Below, piece by piece: positions 29,401 to 38,090 of a stretch of 64,000 bases of DNA. Location: positions 11,065,135-11,129,134 of the forward strand of contig NC_135255.1 of the NCBI RefSeq assembly GCF_964204865.1, read 5' to 3'. The DNA comes from Styela clava (Eukaryota; Chordata; Ascidiacea; Stolidobranchia; Styelidae). The position numbers and the translations under genes were made by a program. Positions within the stretch are counted from its first letter, which is position 1, and every line of letters starts with the position of its first letter. The notes below the pieces were generated by a model, which had not been told where the DNA came from, did no database searches, and saw only the letters and a list, made by a program, of their open reading frames with translations.

Positions 29401-30920
29401 TTTTAAGCGCCCATAACGGCGGTTAAATTGTTTCATGTCTGTTTCATGGAGAGAAGGGAAAATATGCCTTCCGGATTTGCAATCAACAATTACAAATTCC
29501 TAATTATTCTTATCAGCGCTAACTAAAAAAGATAACATGTCTTGTAGACGGAATAAGTCTGTAGATGTTAATTGCATTATGGTGATAACGCGCAGAATAA
29601 TATCGCTTGGACCGCGAAACCATGACGAGCGATCGTAAAACTAAGCCTTTGCTTTTTTGTAGATGAAATTCACATCAAATTTTTTCTCAAACAGAGAGGG
29701 TTACACCCATGTAAAACCGCTGGCTGCGCCCCTGGAAATAATAATTATATACACATTTAGAAATCGATCAACTTTAAGGAATAAGTAGATCTATACAATA
29801 TAGTTGACATGAAATTTTCTGAGATTAACACTGAATAGTTGAGGTAGCCAATGATGAGAAATTCTGACAGCTTGTCCTATTACTTTTATTCCATTGCTGC
29901 TGCTTGTTATATCCTGGATGCACTTAACATTATTGCTAATACTTTTAGGTTTTGGAGCTGCTCCTGCTTTTGGATCTTCTGCTACATTTGGTTCTCCTCC
30001 AGCTTTTGGTTCTACCTCTGGTGGAAGCACATTTGGAGGTGGATTCGGTTCACAGCCTGCTTCAACTGGTGGAGCTTTTGGACAAACTGCCAGTGGTGGT
30101 TTTTCATCGTAAGTAAAGGGCATTGAAGATGATTCTCTAGTCTCTACTACCAGTCAAATTTGTGAAGCACAGTTCTTATATGTGGCAGTGCTCAATACAT
30201 ATTATATTACAGATGATAAATGACACTTAATTCCCTTTTGGCCATACAGATCCATGAATGGCAAAAACTAAATAAACTATTATGACCAATTTTTCACCAG
30301 TCCATGAAGATAACTTCTACAATGGTTAATAACTTGTAAGCTAGTTTTGTCATATTGTGTTTTTTTTACAAATACTCAAACTCTTTTTTTAGCTTTGCCA
30401 GTAGTGAAACACCTGGTTTTGGTAATCTTGCGAATCAATCTGGAGGATTTGGAAGTCCACAGCAACAGCAGCCAAGTAGCTTTGGTGGGTTTGGATCGAA
30501 CACACAGTAAGATGGATTTATAATTATGCAGTCTGTAAGGAATAAAATAATAAATAGAAACTCTATCAGTGCATTGCACACACATAAAAGTTTGCCATAA
30601 GTCTTGTTCCCCCAGTGTTTTTTTTTTTTGTAATCTATCGTGGACAAAAATTGCACAACTACAGTATGGAAAATGTTTAATGACCACTTGCAAAGGATAC
30701 TTACGTTTCTAAAGAAATTTTTTTATTAAAATCAGTATTTGCTACCTAATAGTGATGTGTTTTTTCACAGCTTCACCTATAAATTTTTTTGTTTGAAATG
30801 GTTGATAACGACCATGCCATGACTGTAAAGAAGTCTTAAAGACAGTATTTGTGGGGCTGTGTATAAACAATCATGTTTCTTCATTTCAGAAAAAGCCCTT
30901 CTTTTAGTGGCTGGAGATAA
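2477..30920 (+). CDS. NUP214: Nucleoporin Nup214 (34 coding exons)
   Basis: Scaffold and FG nucleoporin of the cytoplasmic face of the nuclear pore, where the family binds export receptors and DDX19. Coding exons: 2477-2524, 3285-3431, 3901-4098, 5102-5214, 5734-5825, 6430-6500, 6862-7078, 7811-7929, 8143-8272, 8489-8652, 9104-9217, 9544-9992, 10516-10562, 12881-12979, 13723-13892, 14363-14572, 15138-15275, 15925-16025, 16549-16623, 16722-16912, 19923-20063, 20889-21008, 21582-21757, 22416-22486, 22814-22914, 23546-23875, 24292-25962, 26336-26387, 26663-26719, 27275-27375, 27501-27644, 29949-30108, 30393-30506, 30890-30920. All phases agree. The total is 6162 nt, 2053 residues, against about 2090 in human. 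Order: beta-propeller, Pro/Ser linker, coiled coils, FG domain ending SGWR. Signatures are VCWSPKGKQ, RRPLD...LHQYV, MSPKKQAQL and GGQPGTDAANKNPF. The donor of exon 31 (GTTTTT) is weak, so that boundary is least certain. Several introns carry transposons. Confidence 0.95.
2921..3075 (+). repeat. Dispersed repeat, family shared with 35340-35590
   Basis: The block opens with aaggaagcgcaatctaa and aacgtca and closes with gagtttgttttattgaacc. The same order of phrases recurs at 35340-35590 with an extra internal segment. It lies in NUP214 intron 1. The family is not identified; no terminal repeats were found. Confidence 0.6.
4258..4438 (+). repeat. SINE-like repeat, family 2
   Basis: This NUP214 intron sequence contains gttggcatcgcagattacac, a B-box-like stretch and a cacccag/cccagtgta motif, then a conserved ggatccttccaa tail segment. 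Three further copies occur at 20552, 23297 and 27049. The arrangement suggests a tRNA-derived short interspersed element. Confidence 0.5.
6122..6360 (+). mobile_element. Probable hAT-type element remnant
   Basis: The sequence starts CAGGGGTTTTCAAACTTTTG, a form typical of hAT terminal repeats, inside NUP214 intron 5. The matching right terminus and a TSD could not be found, so the right limit is a guess. Confidence 0.35.
6560..6812 (+). repeat. tRNA-headed SINE, family 1, head-deleted copy
   Basis: The copy contains gtgcgagaggattgctgga, then ggttcacgtaaccactggtc, cggacgagaggctctggttc and the tail segment tcctctcccccagaataaac. The tRNA-like head is reduced to ggcggtgtggc. It lies in NUP214 intron 6. 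Confidence 0.7.
7141..7400 (+). repeat. tRNA-headed SINE, family 1, diverged copy
   Basis: It has a fuller head with a B-box form (gttcgagtcccgtgggg), the core gtgcaagaggattgctgga and the later block ctggacaagaggctgtgg. It lies in NUP214 intron 7, close to the previous copy and in the same orientation. Confidence 0.65.
10572..12300 (+). mobile_element. Helitron-like non-autonomous element with satellite core, tandemly duplicated
   Basis: This lies in NUP214 intron 13. The left end carries AGGCTTCCCGC; the right end carries its exact inverse GCGGGAAGCCT, followed by a hairpin (AGCTGC/GCAGCT) and CTAGT, as in HINE/DINE-type Helitron relatives. The left end, with its TTATT microsatellite, is itself doubled (offset 92 bp: 10574 and 10666). 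The core holds copies of a 290-bp unit (gcatgactgaccacg at 10846, 11136 and 11426, then 11626, 11916 and 12206). The whole block 10741-11520 is repeated as 11521-12300, with about 15 substitutions in 780 bp (about 98% identity by eye). No replicase gene is present. Confidence 0.75.
12497..12607. mobile_element. Foldback MITE, copy 1 (8-bp TSD)
   Basis: A 111-bp near-palindrome in NUP214 intron 13. The ends read ggacctccagaagtatgtgc and, inverted, ggtgctccagaagtatgtgc. Flanks are AAAGTCTT at 12489-12496 and 12608-12615, a perfect 8-bp duplication. The family recurs at 20275, 58361 and 62928. Confidence 0.85.
12991..13478. mobile_element. hAT-type MITE (8-bp TSD) in NUP214 intron 14
   Basis: The ends are CAGGGGTACACAAC and, inverted, CAGGGATGCACAAC. 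The perfect 8-bp duplication AGTTAATG lies at 12983-12990 and 13479-13486. The element is 488 bp, including a later 187-bp insertion at 13092-13278, and carries no transposase. Confidence 0.85.
13092..13278. mobile_element. 187-bp element with 9-bp TSD, nested in the hAT MITE
   Basis: It is flanked by TTGCAAAAC at 13083-13091 and 13279-13287. The ends are inverted and imperfect: GGTGACCGTACATTTGAACC against GGTTCCATAACATTTGAACC. The inside repeats catttgaacccacg-like phrases in both orientations. A 9-bp duplication suits Mutator-like elements. A related, longer copy is at 43235-43857. Confidence 0.75.
13723..16912 (+). other. NUP214: NUP214 coiled-coil block (exons 15-20)
   Basis: Residues about 670-964 are rich in Lys, Glu, Gln and Leu. 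They include RRPLDRTQRQKLEAIRGLHQ, matching the conserved family segment around RPLD...IRRLHQYV, and MSPKKQAQLGQMLANRR. By homology this region mediates assembly with Nup88 and Nup62-type partners. An exon boundary falls inside the EAIRG sequence at 14572/15138. Confidence 0.85.
13941..14062 (+). repeat. Two copies of a short dispersed intronic motif
   Basis: Consecutive blocks of the form (tt)gaaacaaagctctggataagc...ttccaacttgac lie in NUP214 intron 15. Related single copies are at 8894-8940, 10318-10357 and 14653-14694. Function is unknown. Confidence 0.5.
17099..19669. mobile_element. Non-autonomous hAT element (8-bp TSD) in NUP214 intron 20
   Basis: The 2571-bp element is bounded by GTCCTTAG at 17091-17098 and 19670-19677 (perfect). 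The ends are TAGGGCTGGGCAAAAT and, inverted, TAGGGGTGGGCAAAAT, followed by subterminal attcgaa-rich sequence on both sides. No transposase reading frame is visible. It contains a nested second hAT element at 18202-18896 and accounts for most of the 3.0-kb intron. Confidence 0.9.
18202..18896. mobile_element. hAT-type MITE nested inside the 17099-19669 element
   Basis: A 695-bp insertion with ends CAGGGATGGCGAACC and exact inverse GGTTCGCCATCCCTG. Flanks TTGTATAT (18194-18201) and TTATATAT (18897-18904) differ at one base. Subterminal gggtcac repeats occur near both ends. It contains no transposase. Confidence 0.88.
20275..20487. mobile_element. Foldback MITE, copy 2 (8-bp TSD)
   Basis: A 213-bp element in NUP214 intron 21 with ends ggtgctaccatagtatgc and, inverted, ggcgctccaggagtgtgt. 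It is flanked by CAATAATG at 20267-20274 and 20488-20495 (perfect). This is the most diverged of the four copies, with a longer centre. Confidence 0.8.
20552..20690 (+). repeat. SINE-like repeat, family 2
   Basis: The copy has atgttggcatcacaagtta, caccacctaacccaaggcat and aataaatttggtaggttatgc in the same order as the 27049 copy. It lies in NUP214 intron 21. Confidence 0.5.
21801..21869. repeat. Near-perfect hairpin in NUP214 intron 23
   Basis: The left arm begins atagagaatgcctgag and continues atgagagagtgt; the right arm is its inverse with a two-base mismatch. The stem is about 29 bp and the loop about 10 nt. It sits 44 bp after the exon 23 donor. It could be a relic of a foldback element or a precursor-like RNA hairpin. 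Confidence 0.65.
23297..23410 (+). repeat. SINE-like repeat, family 2
   Basis: The copy contains ctgttggcatcgcagtat, a cgggttcaactcaca B-box-like piece and cacttcacccagagtgtatt. It lies in NUP214 intron 25. The preceding stretch (about 23040-23290) looks like a decayed hAT end, but I could not bound it. Confidence 0.5.
27049..27190 (+). repeat. SINE-like repeat, family 2, with a 17-bp C run
   Basis: It has tgttggcatcacagattaca, then a run of 17 C at 27095-27111, then cttcacccagg and ccgatccttccaag. The C run expands the usual cccacca segment. It lies in NUP214 intron 29. Confidence 0.5.
27862..29734. mobile_element. Non-autonomous hAT element (8-bp TSD) in NUP214 intron 31
   Basis: The 1873-bp element has ends CAGGGGCGCAGCCAG and, inverted, CAGGGGCGCAGCCAG. 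Flanks GAAGTAAT (27854-27861) and GAAATAAT (29735-29742) differ at one base. No transposase could be read; the longest frame, 28491-28829, has no recognisable similarity. Without it the intron would be about 0.4 kb. Confidence 0.88.
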
Positions 30921-31168
30921 ATGATCTATGGAAAGGTGTACATTTTTGTCCTTGATGCTGAATCATGCCTTGTTAATAATGTCACTGGATCTAAAGTCGT
31001 TTTTCACAACGCATGCTACTATTGCTCCTGAACCTGATTGCTACTTTATGGATATGATGATAAAATAATGAAAAACAGTTAATTTATTAGTATAATGTTC
31101 ATTTGTAAATGTGATAATTTGTTTCATTAAGAACAATAACTTAATATTGTTGGCTGAATTAAGATCCA

Positions 31169-31174
31169 AATAAA
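31169..31174 (+). promoter_or_regulatory. Likely NUP214 polyadenylation signal
   Basis: AATAAA lies 249 bases after the NUP214 stop codon. It is the first canonical hexamer downstream of that stop that I could find. Confidence 0.5.
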
Positions 31175-31399
31175 TATCATCGGAAAATGACTGGAACGAT
31201 GTGCAACTTAAAGTTAGTCATCCAGGAATAGTAACTCAACAAAACAAATTATGTACAAAAATTCACAATATAAATATAGTCTAACACTTAGACATATGAA
31301 TAATTTTAGGAAAATGAGTATATTATAACTCTAGTCGTAATCTCAAGCAATACACGATTTGAATGTTGAAGTATGGTCAGCACTGGTCACATTTAGTTG

Positions 31400-31700
31400 G
31401 GTTGGCATATCGTCCTAATTGTTAGAATTATGCTACAGCACCCCAGATTACACTCCTTGGGTTCGAATCCTGTGGGGGATAATTATGTGCGAGAGGATTG
31501 CTGAACTCCTTACCGCCGAAGGGTGGTTCACGTAACCACTGATAGGCTATGGCTCCATTCACCATCAAGCCACTACATCTGAAACAAGTAACTGGCTAAA
31601 TGATTCTATACCGACATGGACGAGAGGCTGTATCACACCATATGTTTAAGTCGTGTTATCTTCTCTACTCGGCGTGAATGTGTAAATCTTATATTTGGTG
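31400..31700 (+). repeat. tRNA-headed SINE, family 1
   Basis: The head has a clear B box (ggttcgaatcctgtggggg), then gtgcgagaggattgctgaac, ggttcacgtaaccactgata and the gacatggacgagaggctgta block. It lies in the NUP214-POLR2H intergenic region. Confidence 0.7.
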
Positions 31701-32351
31701 CTGTGTGGCATAACTTAAGAATTTTCATGAAATGTTTTTTGATTTGACGGGCAGTAAGGTCTCAACCCCCAGTGGAATGACTGGTATCGGAGTTTAAATA
31801 CAAATTACCACCAGATGTATTATATTGTGTGGACACTATTTGTCTGATGAGACACAAGAATTGATAGACATTTTATTAGGTCTTCAATGCTTATAATTGT
31901 TACATCGCGAGACACTTGTATGTATTTGAAATGAGCATTGATGAGATTACAAATCCGGCTTGATGATTGGCTTATTAACTTGGGTGTTATGAACACTATT
32001 GCGCCCGCTTGTGTAATAGTCTCGTCCCCAATGAGGAAATAAGTATTTGGGGCAGCTCAATTATATGGAGATTGGATAATCACTGCCTCTCTGTTGCTAT
32101 TTAACTTGTTCTTGCTACTTCGAGGAGTCCTCTTATCTTCTTGAACAAATTATGAATAAAGGTTGTGAAACCCCTCTAAAACAGCTTATGACTGAAATCG
32201 TCATGGCGGTAGGACCCGCTTTTCATTAATTCTATCAACTATACTTTGTTGCACGATAGTATATTTTATTTATCTGTGCTTTCATGTATTTACAATAATT
32301 AGTTTTTACTTATTACCTAATACTACTACACTGGGCTATACACGCTATAAG

Positions 32352-32465
32352 AGTCCCTGACCTGAACTGGTAACCGGACGAGAGGCCGTGGTTCGCCATA
32401 TGATTAAGCCGTCTTATCGGCTTTCCTCTCCCCCGGAATAAACATGTAAATCCTATCCTCTTCCG
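32352..32465 (+). repeat. tRNA-headed SINE, family 1, 3' half
   Basis: Only the 3' half remains: ctggtaaccggacgagaggc, then gccgtcttatcggctttcct, then cccccggaataaacatgtaa and a tatcctctt end. It is less than 200 bases upstream of POLR2H exon 1. Confidence 0.7.
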
Positions 32466-32632
32466 GAATATATGCGATTCTAATTTTAACAGATGGGAAC
32501 CGATATATCCGTGTAGGAAAATTTTTCAATAAATTGTTTGGTACTCGCGTGCGTTTATGTCGGGCCTGGCTGTTCTGCATTTCTGGGTTTCTGTGTATCG
32601 TCTTGCGTTTTAGTTCGTGTGGTCGTTTCGAA

Positions 32633-34266
32633 ATGGCTGGAGTGCTATTCGAAGATATTTTTGATGTGAAAGATGTTGACCCCGAGGGAAAAAAATTTGA
32701 TCGTGTTTCTCGACTTCACTGTGACAGTGAATCTTTCAAAATGGACTTGATTTTGGATGTAAACACACAGGTGGGTCTTGATTTACAGTAAGGAATGCCT
32801 GGATGCAGGACTGTGGCTGAAATAACTAAAATCGGCTTGTGTCTGTAGCAGTCTAGTCATAGCAGCTCTTTTAAACAGCATTCGTAGCTAATTTGCTTTT
32901 TCGCTATGAAATTATTAAATACATTAATATGGTCTGGTACGGTACCGTATAGTTTAGTACCACATGCACTTCTAGTTGGCCTGGCTTAACAATTTTTGCA
33001 TATGTCGATCCTAACCCTCACCTGACTACGTCACAGTGGCGTAATAAGGCCCACCAAAGTATGCGGATGGTCGCCCAAAACGCGCAGACAATCACCCGAA
33101 ATCGAGCAAGCTATTTCTCTCGTTTTCTTGTCACAACGATCACGATAGGAGAGAGATCGTACTTTAGCGAGTTCGTTATCGGATTTTTCAACTTATGATA
33201 CTTCAAGGCGAGAGGCCAAAAACATTTGGGCGAGTTCGAGTCGTTAATTTTCAGAGTGCTCGAGTAAATTATTGACTCATTTATTTCCAACACTCGACTT
33301 AAAAAAATTTCGAACTACACAAAAATGCATGTCTGTAATCTCAGAATCTTCACAAGATTTAAATGTTCAGGTTTATCCAATGGAACTTGGAGATAAGTTT
33401 CGACTTGTTCTTGCAACAACTTTACATGAAGATGGGGCACCAGATGATGGAGAATTCAACCCATTGTGGGATCAGCAACCCACCCGTGCAGATCAGTTTG
33501 AATATGTCATGTATGGAAAGGTAAACTTTCTTAATTATTTTTCAGGTTCCCATGCGGGTAAATGATACTTATATTGTTGTGTAGTACTGTTAACAATGAT
33601 GATTAGTGGATCATTTGTTTTTGTTGTGACATATGTAGAACATCATTCTATTGGAAAAATATGAATCACCATGCAAGCACTGCTGGTGGTTGGATATTCA
33701 ATTAGCGTTTGTACACGTACACATATAATAGTATTTTAGCTATAGACGCCGTAAACTCAACCATCACTTTGTGTTTCACAAAATTACCTACCAATCCTTT
33801 GTGTTTGTAGAATGCAAGGGTGCTGTAGCAAAATTAAAAGATGACTATTCTATTTGATTCAAGAGTTTTGCTGCACACTACACATAGGATTAGTGTTAGT
33901 GTGCAGCAAGACTCTTCGAATCAGACAGCTGTGTTTAGTTGGGAATTTATGCTGCTTACTGATTAAATTGATTCAGTAAATTCAACGATATTTCATCCTT
34001 AAAAATAATGTTATGAAGATTAGTTTCTAATCAAACATGGTATTATTCATATGTGTTTTTAATTCTTTAATATATATTAAATCCCAATAAATTTTTAGGC
34101 ATACAGGATAGAGGGGGATGACACTGGCAGCGAAGTTGCATCCAGACTTTCGGCTTATGTGTCATTCGGTGGCCTTCTTATGAGACTGCAAGGAGATGCA
34201 AACAATTTACACGGCATGACTGTTGATCAGAATGTTTATTTATTAATAAAGAAATTGGCATTCTGA
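32633..34266 (+). CDS. POLR2H: DNA-directed RNA polymerases I/II/III subunit RPB8
   Basis: Small OB-fold-like core subunit shared by the three nuclear RNA polymerases. Exons are 32633-32770, 33371-33520 and 34099-34266, all phase 0, giving 151 residues against 150 in human. The start [20 protein letters not shown] and the end [10 protein letters not shown] match the family from end to end. Other conserved stretches are [27 protein letters not shown] and [16 protein letters not shown]. One residue is inserted in the variable loop near [10 protein letters not shown]. Intron 1 holds a hAT-related relic. The gene is convergent with the Mpv17-A gene, with 398 bases between stop codons. Confidence 0.97.
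32987..33110. repeat. Relic of a hAT non-coding end, similar to 37045-37190
   Basis: The phrases aatttttgcatatgtcgatc, ccctcacctgactacg, aaggcccaccaaagtatgcg and acgcgcagacaatca match 37045-37190 in the same order. That second copy lies in the non-coding end of the old hAT element. This one is in POLR2H intron 1 and has no readable transposase. Confidence 0.6.
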
Positions 34267-34664
34267 TCAAGACTGTAGCGAGCGATTCGTTGGTAATTCA
34301 AGGACAAAGAACTATCATCTTGACTGGCGATACATAGTTACAACAGTCAGGACTGATGAAGCTGCTTTGTTTTCTCAAGATGTAACATCAAGAACAAATC
34401 GATCAGTTTTGTGTAAAGGTTACTAAACAGCAGCTCCCCTATTTCCAAGTGGAGAAAAAAACTTGCGACGGTTTAACTATCTCAATTTTATTCTGAAGCA
34501 AAGTAGGAAATAATAATATTTAACTTCTGGCTTTGGGTATTGCGTTTGCACAGCAGCACATACATAATACTATAGGCAGTACTCGCAGCTTGGTCTCATC
34601 ATCCTGATACTTTCTTGGCCTCCTAATGTTTCTAGCCAATGAGCAATTCGTCAACAGTAAAAAA

Positions 34665-36517
34665 TCAGCATGCTTTCTTCTCTCTGCCATCAGCCACATA
34701 GACATCTTTATGAATTGTGCGATTAGCTCTGTTGCTCAAATAGGAATTCCAGAACAATGCGACTATTTGGCAGAAGAGCATTCTGAACAAATAATTAATA
34801 TATCATTATTCATTATGCTCAATTCCCTTATTTTGCTACAAATTTTATATGCTTAATTTACTGGAGCGGCTATGAACTGTCGCACAGCCGCTCCAGTAAA
34901 TTAACTCTGCCAGAAATCTTAAACGCTGCAGCTTTCAAAAAATATTCATTACTGAGTACTGACTAAACCCACCTGTATTGAAAAGGCACGATTCCAAAAT
35001 TGATCGTTTGTGATGGAATCCAAACCTAAATTTAAGTAAAAAAAGTTGCAGAATAAAGAATTATTTGTTGAGTTTTTGGATCTCTGAAGGCTAAAATTTC
35101 ACAATAATATCTGTCAGGATGTTGTAAGATCCTAAGATAATATTTCTAGGTAAAACCTACCATCCAGTTCATTTTGATAATTCCTGGAACTTCATTTTTA
35201 ATTCTACTGATTGCAGTCGACAAAGATTTCCCATTAAGTAAAGTTTGAACAGTGAAGAAGCCGCAGAGCAGTGGTGGTGTTATGACAAACTGGATAAACA
35301 AAAATATAAATACAGTATAATGGAGTTGCGCAAAATACTACAAAGAAGCGCAATCTAATAACGTCATCATTGAATTACTTGGGGAAAATAATCCGATTTA
35401 CCATGGCATTCAAAGAGTTTTTAGCAAAAAACTTTGCAAGCAATTTTGGCCACGTGACGGCCGCCATTAATTCAGATTATTATTGAGACAAGCGTGGCGC
35501 GATATGATGCATCTGACGTGGTGCCAGAAGCCCCTCGTTTGTGAGACACATAGAGTGTTTGTTTTATTGAACCAAATGGAGAAAAATTCTTAGAATTTGA
35601 ATAGTATGTCGTACTGGTATCAGCAAGAGGATGTAGCCACGAAAAGAATTTCTAGGTCACAATGACATCAAGCCAAAGTTATATAATACAATGATGCTAA
35701 AAACAAAAACCAGTGTTCACAACCATGATCTGAAAATGGATTTAAGTAAAAAATATAACCACCTGATCTAGTGCCACAGAAAAAATGACGGGAAGAGCCA
35801 TCTTGTTTACTGCAGTGAACCAAGCGGCTACCAAAGGACCCTAAAAATAAATTCGATGAAATATTTAATTCAATATTCCATCCATGTCTATATATTCAAA
35901 CGTAAAATATATTACAAAATAAAAGAATCCGCATGTCGACATAACAGCAGTTCGGCGGAAATCATACTTCTTCTTTTTTTCTATAGTAGTTTGTGCAAGT
36001 ATATCACCAACTGTTACCAAAGTTCCTAAGTAAAAAAATATTTATTTCAGCAAGCACTTAGAAGCCTAACTATACAAATTCAGTATTGATTGGTTAACTA
36101 GTCAGTAATGCACTATTGCTTGTGGGAGTAATAGCCTAACAGTTTAATATAGGCGTGTTGCATATTTGAAGTAATTAAAGACACTAAAGAAAATGTTAAC
36201 TTGGGTAGTATGCATTACAGAATTTGGCTACTCCATTACCAGAATCTCTTTCTTGCAAAACAGGGCACAAAGTTATCATTTGAACTGTCTACAGACTGTG
36301 GTGCTGTACCAACAACAAAATTCAAATGCTATCTGTAGAACATATTACTAATACATGTATAATAAGTAATGATATTGAGTATTGTCATTTTACGAAATAA
36401 GAATAATGTGCTTTAAAATTATAACAGCCTACCAGCAGTTACAATTTGAGTCATCAAGGGTCGTTTGTCCACCAGTTCACTATATGCAGCAAATAATCGA
36501 AGAATGAGACGCTTCAT
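34665..36517 (-). CDS. Mpv17/PMP22-family membrane protein (copy A)
   Basis: Small four-helix membrane protein of the family that includes mitochondrial MPV17 and peroxisomal PXMP2; the compartment cannot be read from sequence. Exons in transcript order: 36517-36433, 36025-35916, 35840-35763, 35289-35161, 35025-34973, 34782-34665. The sum is 573 nt, 190 residues. Motifs are GDILAQ near residue 35, GPLVAAWF, KMNWMVWIPSQTINFGIVPF and the C-terminal ALFWNSYLSNR, which corresponds to WNSYLSW of MPV17. Intron positions and phases are identical to the copy at 45725-47089, so the two are tandem duplicates. The orthologue (MPV17, MPV17L, MPV17L2 or PXMP2) is not resolved. Confidence 0.92.
34854..34903. 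repeat. Perfect 18-bp inverted repeat in intron 5 of Mpv17-A
   Basis: The arms taatttactggagcggct (34854-34871, with one base of overlap) and agccgctccagtaaatta (34886-34903) pair perfectly around a 14-base loop. It is GC-rich for this intron. It may be the fused ends of a lost transposon; no transcript evidence is available. Confidence 0.75.
35340..35590 (+). repeat. Dispersed repeat, family shared with 2921-3075
   Basis: It repeats aagcgcaatctaataacgtc, ggaaaataatccgatt, gtgccagaagcccctc and gtgtttgttttattgaacca. It is longer than the NUP214-intron copy by a central segment (ttggccacgtgacggcc). It lies in intron 3 of Mpv17-A. Confidence 0.6.
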
Positions 36518-38090
36518 ATTTACGCCTTGAAGTCGTAATTAACTAATTCTGTGCGGTACCGGTACGGTACGTTATCTATTTTGCTCTATATTAAAAAATA
36601 ATAGTAAACTGTTAATCAAATGCATGTAATTTTTATTTCTAAGTTGTAATGCATCGACACATGCAACTCGGATGATATCGCATCCAGCCATCATAATCAC
36701 ATTGCAGCAAGCCAGCAACCAATCCATCCAAATCGGCTGACACGTGGCCGACGTACAGTATAGTATTTGATATTGATAAGGACTGAAGGATGTTTCCCCG
36801 AGGGATTTTCTTTCCTGTTTAATCATTTTTTTGAGTAATGATGCTTACTCGGAAAGCAGTTGTCAGATTTTTGATTTCTGCGTCAATAAAGATGACATAC
36901 ACCAGGCCGGCTAAAAACCTTTGTGTGTCGCGGGCCACTTTCGTATGACGAAATTTATCGCGCGCCGCAAACGTTTTTACCAAACCAATCACGGGGTCTA
37001 ATGTAGTTTCGTACCTGAAGTAGCCTACTTCCAGTGAGCCTAGCATAAAAATTTTGCATATGTCAATCCCAACCCCCACCTGACTGCGACATTTAAAAAT
37101 TACGTTACTACGACGCCACAGCGAAGTAAGGGCCTTCAAACTATACGCACTGCCATCCAAGACGCGCAGAAAATCATCCGATATCGTATGTTAGTCGTTG
37201 TCCGAACTTGAGTTCGTTTTTCTTGCACCCAAAAATCGGTCCGGTTTTAACGATGTAGTCGCCAAGGCATGCATTGCTGCGGAAAAGACGACGATTAGTG
37301 ATGGAGGATCTTATCTTGCCCTTTACGTTCTTCATACAAGAAAATATCAGGTCGCAAACATAACATAATTGCTGCCAAATAGGAAAATGATTCGTGTTGC
37401 ATTTATTTTCAACTTCGGAAACTTTTCAGAAGCCACATATTCGCGATAGAATCGATAGAATTCATCTATTGAAATTTCATTGAACTTTTTCTGGATTAAT
37501 TCATCGCATTAGTTACATCTTAAATGTTGTATAACAAAATTAATATTTCGCTCCTGTAAATGGAAATCATAAAAGCGCTCACTGAACGTGTTTTGCAATT
37601 CAGAAATGCCCTTTACTTGTCAAGCTGGTGCTCGAATAGTCTCAGTTTAGCTTGCAATGCATTCACATGACTGAAAAGAGCGTTGATCAGTTGTTCTATT
37701 TGTTGTAGTTTAAAGTTAACAATGGCTAGATGAGAAGATATATCAATGAAAAATGAAAAATCTGCCATAAATTGCGGATTGTCAAATTCCAAAATCGGAT
37801 TATTTTTTAAATTCGTGAATTCTTGGATTGGATCTTTTAAATTGGCAATTATTTATAGTACACTTGCACGACTCAACCAGCGTAGATTGCAGTAGTAACT
37901 CACCTCGCCGTGATCTGCTTCCCATTCGGATGTTAAAAAGTTTTGAAACTGACGGTGGTTCAAACCGAATAAATTATTGTCCCAATAAATTTGACCACAT
38001 TAATTATCACCTTCATAGCAGCATCAAATCTCAACGTTTTTGCACATTAATTTTCTTGGTGTATAATGCAATGATAATAATCCATTATAC

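Larger units (their letters stand above)
23546..30920 (+). other. NUP214: NUP214 FG-repeat domain (exons 26-34)
   Basis: Residues about 1168-2053 are low-complexity Ser, Thr, Ala and Gly with many FG dipeptides, mostly xxFG and PAFG. FG repeats bind transport receptors within the pore. Exon 27 alone is 1671 nt. Its last 700 bases are a coding tandem repeat of about 10 residues per unit (AFGATTTPS). Exons 28-34 keep clear colinear similarity to the vertebrate C terminus, including SLFGNSGAK and GFGAAPAFGS. Confidence 0.9.
30921..32632. other. NUP214-POLR2H intergenic region
   Basis: It holds the NUP214 3' UTR, two SINE copies (31400-31700 and 32352-32465) and the POLR2H promoter. No further gene is visible. 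An acceptor-like site (gcgttttag, ending about 32612) precedes the POLR2H start by about 20 bases. Confidence 0.6.
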
